64,000 nucleotides of DNA, from assembly GCA_008360975.2 (NCBI GenBank), contig CM039182.1, positions 20,184,324-20,248,323 on the forward strand, given 5' to 3'. The notes under the pieces are model-generated. The model ran no database searches. It had not been told where the DNA came from and saw only the letters and a program-made list of their open reading frames with translations. This document shows, one piece after another, positions 60,807-64,000 of this stretch. A program made the position numbers and the translations under genes. The DNA is from Lichenostomus cassidix. Taxonomy: Eukaryota > Chordata > Aves > Passeriformes > Meliphagidae. The number at the start of each line of letters is the position of its first letter. Position 1 is the stretch's first letter.

Positions 60807-62835
60807 GTAAGTTTGCATTAAAGAACAAAAGAAATGCGTGCCAACATCATCAGAATGCCTGAAAGAAACCAGTACCACAAAAATCAAGTATTAATCCAGT
60901 ACTGTCTGATCTCACACAATTAATTCAAGTTTGGATCAATTTTGAGCCTCCTACTGGCAGTTTCTTGATGGCTGTAAATTGACACCACCACCATTACCCT
61001 CCCGGCAGTCCAATCTATTGTCAAGGACTATGAGACATTTCATTTCATGAATAACAATTGTTCCATGGTTTGATTTGGTTTAAACACTTAAAACTAGGAA
61101 GAAATGAGTTGCAAAACTGAGAAGCAAACAGAATTTCTCAAAGAGCACATGTGACAACAGCCTAAAACTCTTGCACTGTGACAGAGATGTTGGTATGCTT
61201 TTGACGGTGGTACACATGCAGGGTTGAATGGTTCATTTCTCAAAGCTATCTTCCTTCTCTGGAAATTATCATCACTCTGGGTTACAAAAAAAAAAAAAAA
61301 AGGGTAGCTTACCATTTGTGCAGTGTACTTCAGAAAGTCACTGAAGGACTAAAGGCAACTGTAGATGTGGCAGATTGTGTAAGGGCAGAAATCACTGTGC
61401 CTTCCTACTTTAGTACAGAGCTGGCATATGCTTCCTAGTGTCACCTCCAGCTGGAAAACTTCTGGCTGAGCCTGATCAGCTTTCTGTCCACTAATGGTGT
61501 AGCTGTATTCACTCAGTTAGCTGGAGTGTCTTCTTAAACATATCATTAGTCTGTGCTTGCATGAATGCACACTGTCACTTTAGCAGTGAAGTGGAAGAAG
61601 CCTGCTCTTCAGTTTAGCAGTGAAGAGTGGACTTCATGGCACATGGAGTCTCAGGAACAACAGGGAACAATGTCAACACTGTTCCCTGTTGTCCCTGAGA
61701 TTCCATGTTCTGGGAAGCCCACTCTTCAATGGTGTAGTAGACACTAGCCCACACATGCCATGTACACAGTTTCTCTCTGTGAAAGTTGTCTTTTCTATAT
61801 ATATACCTAGTTTATTTTCTTCAGCTTTCTTCTCCTTTGTTCACTGAAAATCTATGAGTTTACATTCTGTATGTGTGATCAAAACATGGCTTCACATCTA
61901 TCTAAACACAATTGCCATTTCTAACATAGAAGAATGAAAAATAAAATCTTCCTTTTGAAACTGTTACATATTTTTTCAATTAAGAAGAAAAAAGTAGGCT
62001 GTTAGAAACCTTTTTTTTTTTGCTATTTATTAATCTTTTTACTACATGGTATCTGAGATAATAAGGGGTTGCTAGTACTGTATGCACAGCCTTAGAAAAT
62101 TATTATTGGCATGGTATTTGCAAATATGTTTCAAATTAACAAAACTTATTATGTATAAAAACATGAGCTGCCACAGAGCCATGACCAGATATTCCCCTTT
62201 ATAAATGAATCTGTTAGCAATTTTTAAAGGCATGTTTTTCAGCCCTCCCCATAATTCCACTGACATCCACAGGGCTGCCTGGACTGGGGAAGTCACTGTT
62301 TTGCCCTGGGTAAACAGATGTAGCGTGAATAGATTCACATGTGGAACAGCACTATTTGCATGTTGCAGAGTGAGAAGAAAAAAGGATATAACAGAAGAGT
62401 GGTGGTTTTTTCCCTAGAGTGCTTTTCTGAACAGCTGTCTATCATGATGTGCATCCTTGTGAGGTGTGGGGAGGAACCTGCACAGTTTCAGGAAGACCTC
62501 CTCATTGATGTATTCCTGACCCCTGCACTCTTTCAAAACAATATTCAGTTCAAATTGCCAGGAATATATAGATGGACCTTGCAAAAGTGGTAAGGAGAAT
62601 GAGCTTGTGAAGAAAATAAAGTGAAGTACAAAGAGACACCTCTAGAATGTAACTATTTCCCTGCTGCAGGGGTGGGAGAAGGCAAATCAAGAGGGGTAAA
62701 AGAAGTTTCAATGGGTATCAGGGCTTTCCTCTCTCACTCTTGCAGCCACAGAAGCAACCAACCATTCAAAGCTGACACCAGCCAAAAATATTTGAAGCTA
62801 TTTTTTTGTTGCTATCTGTTGCTATTTTTTTCCAG
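60807..62835 (+). other. CUBN: Intron between CUB20 and CUB21 (2029 bp, phase 1)
   Basis: Contains an A17 run (near 61286-61302) and a long foldback (61622-61727) with an extra partial arm to its left. The acceptor is GCTATTTTTTTCCAG. Confidence 0.85.
61598..61727. repeat. Long imperfect inverted repeat (foldback) with third arm
   Basis: Left arm 61622-61669 and right arm 61680-61727 are 48 nt each and separated by 10 nt. Aligning one with the reverse complement of the other gives 41 identical positions of 48. The 13 nt next to the loop are perfect (ACAACAGGGAACA), and there is one 5-nt internal bulge region. A third segment at 61598-61611 (GAAGCCTGCTCTTC) resembles the outer end of the right arm and could pair instead with 61622-61635. 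A 13-bp direct repeat TTTAGCAGTGAAG occurs at 61579 and 61613. It could be a foldback element, a template-switch inversion or a small-RNA hairpin. Confidence 0.85.
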
Positions 62836-63023
62836 GCTGTGGTGGAATCATTCATTCAGATAATGGTACAATCAAGTCCCCTCATTGGCCTCAAAACTTT
62901 CCCATGAACAGCAGATGCACATGGACCATCATTACGCACGAAAGCAAACACTTGGAGATGAACTTTCACAGTAACTTCCAGATTCCAGATAGCAATGGAA
63001 GCTGCCAGAGCAGCTATGTGAAG
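62836..63023 (+). CDS. CUBN: Cubilin exon: CUB21, first half
   Basis: 188 bp, phase 1 in and phase 0 out (GTG AAG|gtaaaa). It starts [19 protein letters not shown], then [15 protein letters not shown] and [17 protein letters not shown]. Three cysteines are present; sequons are NGT and NGS. Both first-half calcium ligands are replaced: Pro at the Glu position (QIPD) and Ser three after the third cysteine (C-Q-S-S). The second half of CUB21 lies beyond the window. Confidence 0.95.
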
Positions 63024-64000
63024 GTAAAATAATTTTTGAGGTTAGATCAGCAGAGCAGTGCTTTAGGAAGTCTTGATTTCAGAATCCTGTTTTGCATTTG
63101 TTATGCTTTGGACTATTAAGGCACAAAACTTGGGAAATATAAAGTCCTTGTATCATAGTCCATTTTCTGTGTGCTTTGTGAACTGGCCTGTATATAATTT
63201 TAATTTTCATCAGTTCTTGAGGTTCCACCTCCAGCAGGGTTCCATCACCCTACATGCTTCCACAAAAATGAAAAATATGAAAAAGGCATATATTATTTCA
63301 GAACCAGAAAATAATGACAAAATAAAGTGTAAAGAAAAGATCTTTTCAATTACTGCAGTGAGTAAAACACCCAGGAATGTTACACTATAATTCTACCATG
63401 CTTCTTTATAAGTGTTTAGACTATCCAGTTTGCACTACTCCTTCTTTTTTTAATCTCCAGAAACAAAGATAGGAATCAGATCTTTCATGTGTTGTCAAGA
63501 GCTATTGTTTTCAAAGCAATAGAATGGAGTGGACATGCCTTGAATTTTTCAGTGTCATTTTTTTCTCAGGCATTTGGCATCTATTCAGAGGTTTTGTGCT
63601 CATTCTCTCCACAGCAGTACAACTCCCACTTGAAATAAAGGGCAAACATAATTTCACAACATGTAGGAAGACTTAAGCAGCTGTACATCTGATCTATACA
63701 TACCAATTTACAAATCACAGTTGTACTCATTTTTTAAGGCTGTGAAAAAAAATCCCACAGCTATTAGATTTATCTTTTCATAACCTGCTCCAGCAATTAA
63801 TTGATGTAATGTTACAATACATTTCACTAACATGAAAGTATTAATGCCACTCAGTAAAAGTGTTTTATTTAAAATTCCTAAACTGCCCTGAATGACATAA
63901 GCAAAACTATGTCAATTGGAGATTTTTCCCATAGAGAAAAATTCAAAATTTTTGATGTCCACTTCTTTTTCTGAATATTCAATTTGAGATGTATGAAGGT
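63024..64000 (+). other. CUBN: Intron within CUB21, 5' part (977 bp in window)
   Basis: AT-rich unique sequence. No exon, repeat family or RNA gene seen before the window ends. Confidence 0.82.

Larger units (their letters stand above)
1..64000 (+). other. CUBN: Cubilin gene body, internal part (CUB8 to CUB21)
   Basis: All 27 exons recognised here lie on + and join in one open frame of 1,533 codons. Each CUB domain shows CGG near its start, an SPNYP-like strand, C-x-W, C-x-x-D, a C-G turn and a final S/T-D...GF motif. Tandem CUBs without other modules are known for cubilin, the receptor for intrinsic factor-cobalamin in the gut and for albumin, transferrin and other ligands in kidney proximal tubule. 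It is tethered by amnionless and internalised with megalin. Numbering CUB8-CUB21 rests on domain lengths and the CUB13 peculiarities compared with remembered human boundaries. Both gene ends, the promoter and the polyadenylation site are outside the window. Confidence 0.95.

Noticed and set aside
1..64000. CRISPR arrays, operons, tRNA or rRNA genes, phage or other prokaryotic systems
   Set aside because: The window is plainly vertebrate intron-exon DNA. No regularly spaced repeats or structural RNA signatures were seen.

Overview
The window is vertebrate genomic DNA, most likely from a bird. One large intron-rich gene on the + strand fills it. The only transposon family I can recognise is CR1 (four fragments, two per orientation), and I see no Alu-like or other mammalian SINE. 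That fits a bird. A crocodilian or turtle cannot be excluded from sequence alone.

The gene is cubilin (CUBN), the giant peripheral-membrane endocytic receptor made mainly of 27 tandem CUB domains. I can assemble 27 GT-AG bounded exons, all on + and all in one continuous frame: 4,599 coding bases, or 1,533 codons, with no stop. They encode the second half of one CUB domain, twelve complete CUB domains and the first half of a fourteenth. CUB domains follow each other directly, with no sushi or EGF modules between them. This separates cubilin from CSMD, tolloid/BMP1 and C1r/C1s proteins. Domain lengths (about 119, 113, 120, 113, 124, 115, 125, 118, 117, 118, 119 and 116 codons), a domain lacking its first two cysteines, and a long linker after that domain all match my memory of mammalian CUB9 to CUB20. 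The window therefore runs from CUB8 (second half) to CUB21 (first half). The N-terminal EGF part and CUB1-7 lie upstream, and CUB22-27 downstream, so both gene ends are outside.

Layout: 1-8048 is intron. CUB8b is at 8049; CUB9 at 16111 and 22971; CUB10 at 24766 and 30140; CUB11 (three exons) at 31986, 34359 and 36054; CUB12 at 36463 and 39543; CUB13 at 40678 and 42482; CUB14 at 43218 and 43747; CUB15 at 44759 and 45239; CUB16 at 46750 and 47967; CUB17 at 49295 and 49804; CUB18 at 51477 and 53206; CUB19 at 54319 and 57611; CUB20 at 58618 and 60581; CUB21a at 62836. Every domain-to-domain intron is phase 1. Introns inside domains vary in phase and position. Introns range from 280 bp to at least 8 kb.

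The introns hold four CR1 fragments, microsatellites, several short tandem duplications, a CpG-dense patch with a perfect cAMP-response element, and a roughly 106-bp foldback. No second gene, structural RNA gene, CRISPR array or bacterial-type feature was seen. I did not find an obviously new biological system. The most unusual items are the foldback at 61622-61727, the paired cysteine loss in CUB13, and a run of domains with degraded calcium sites.
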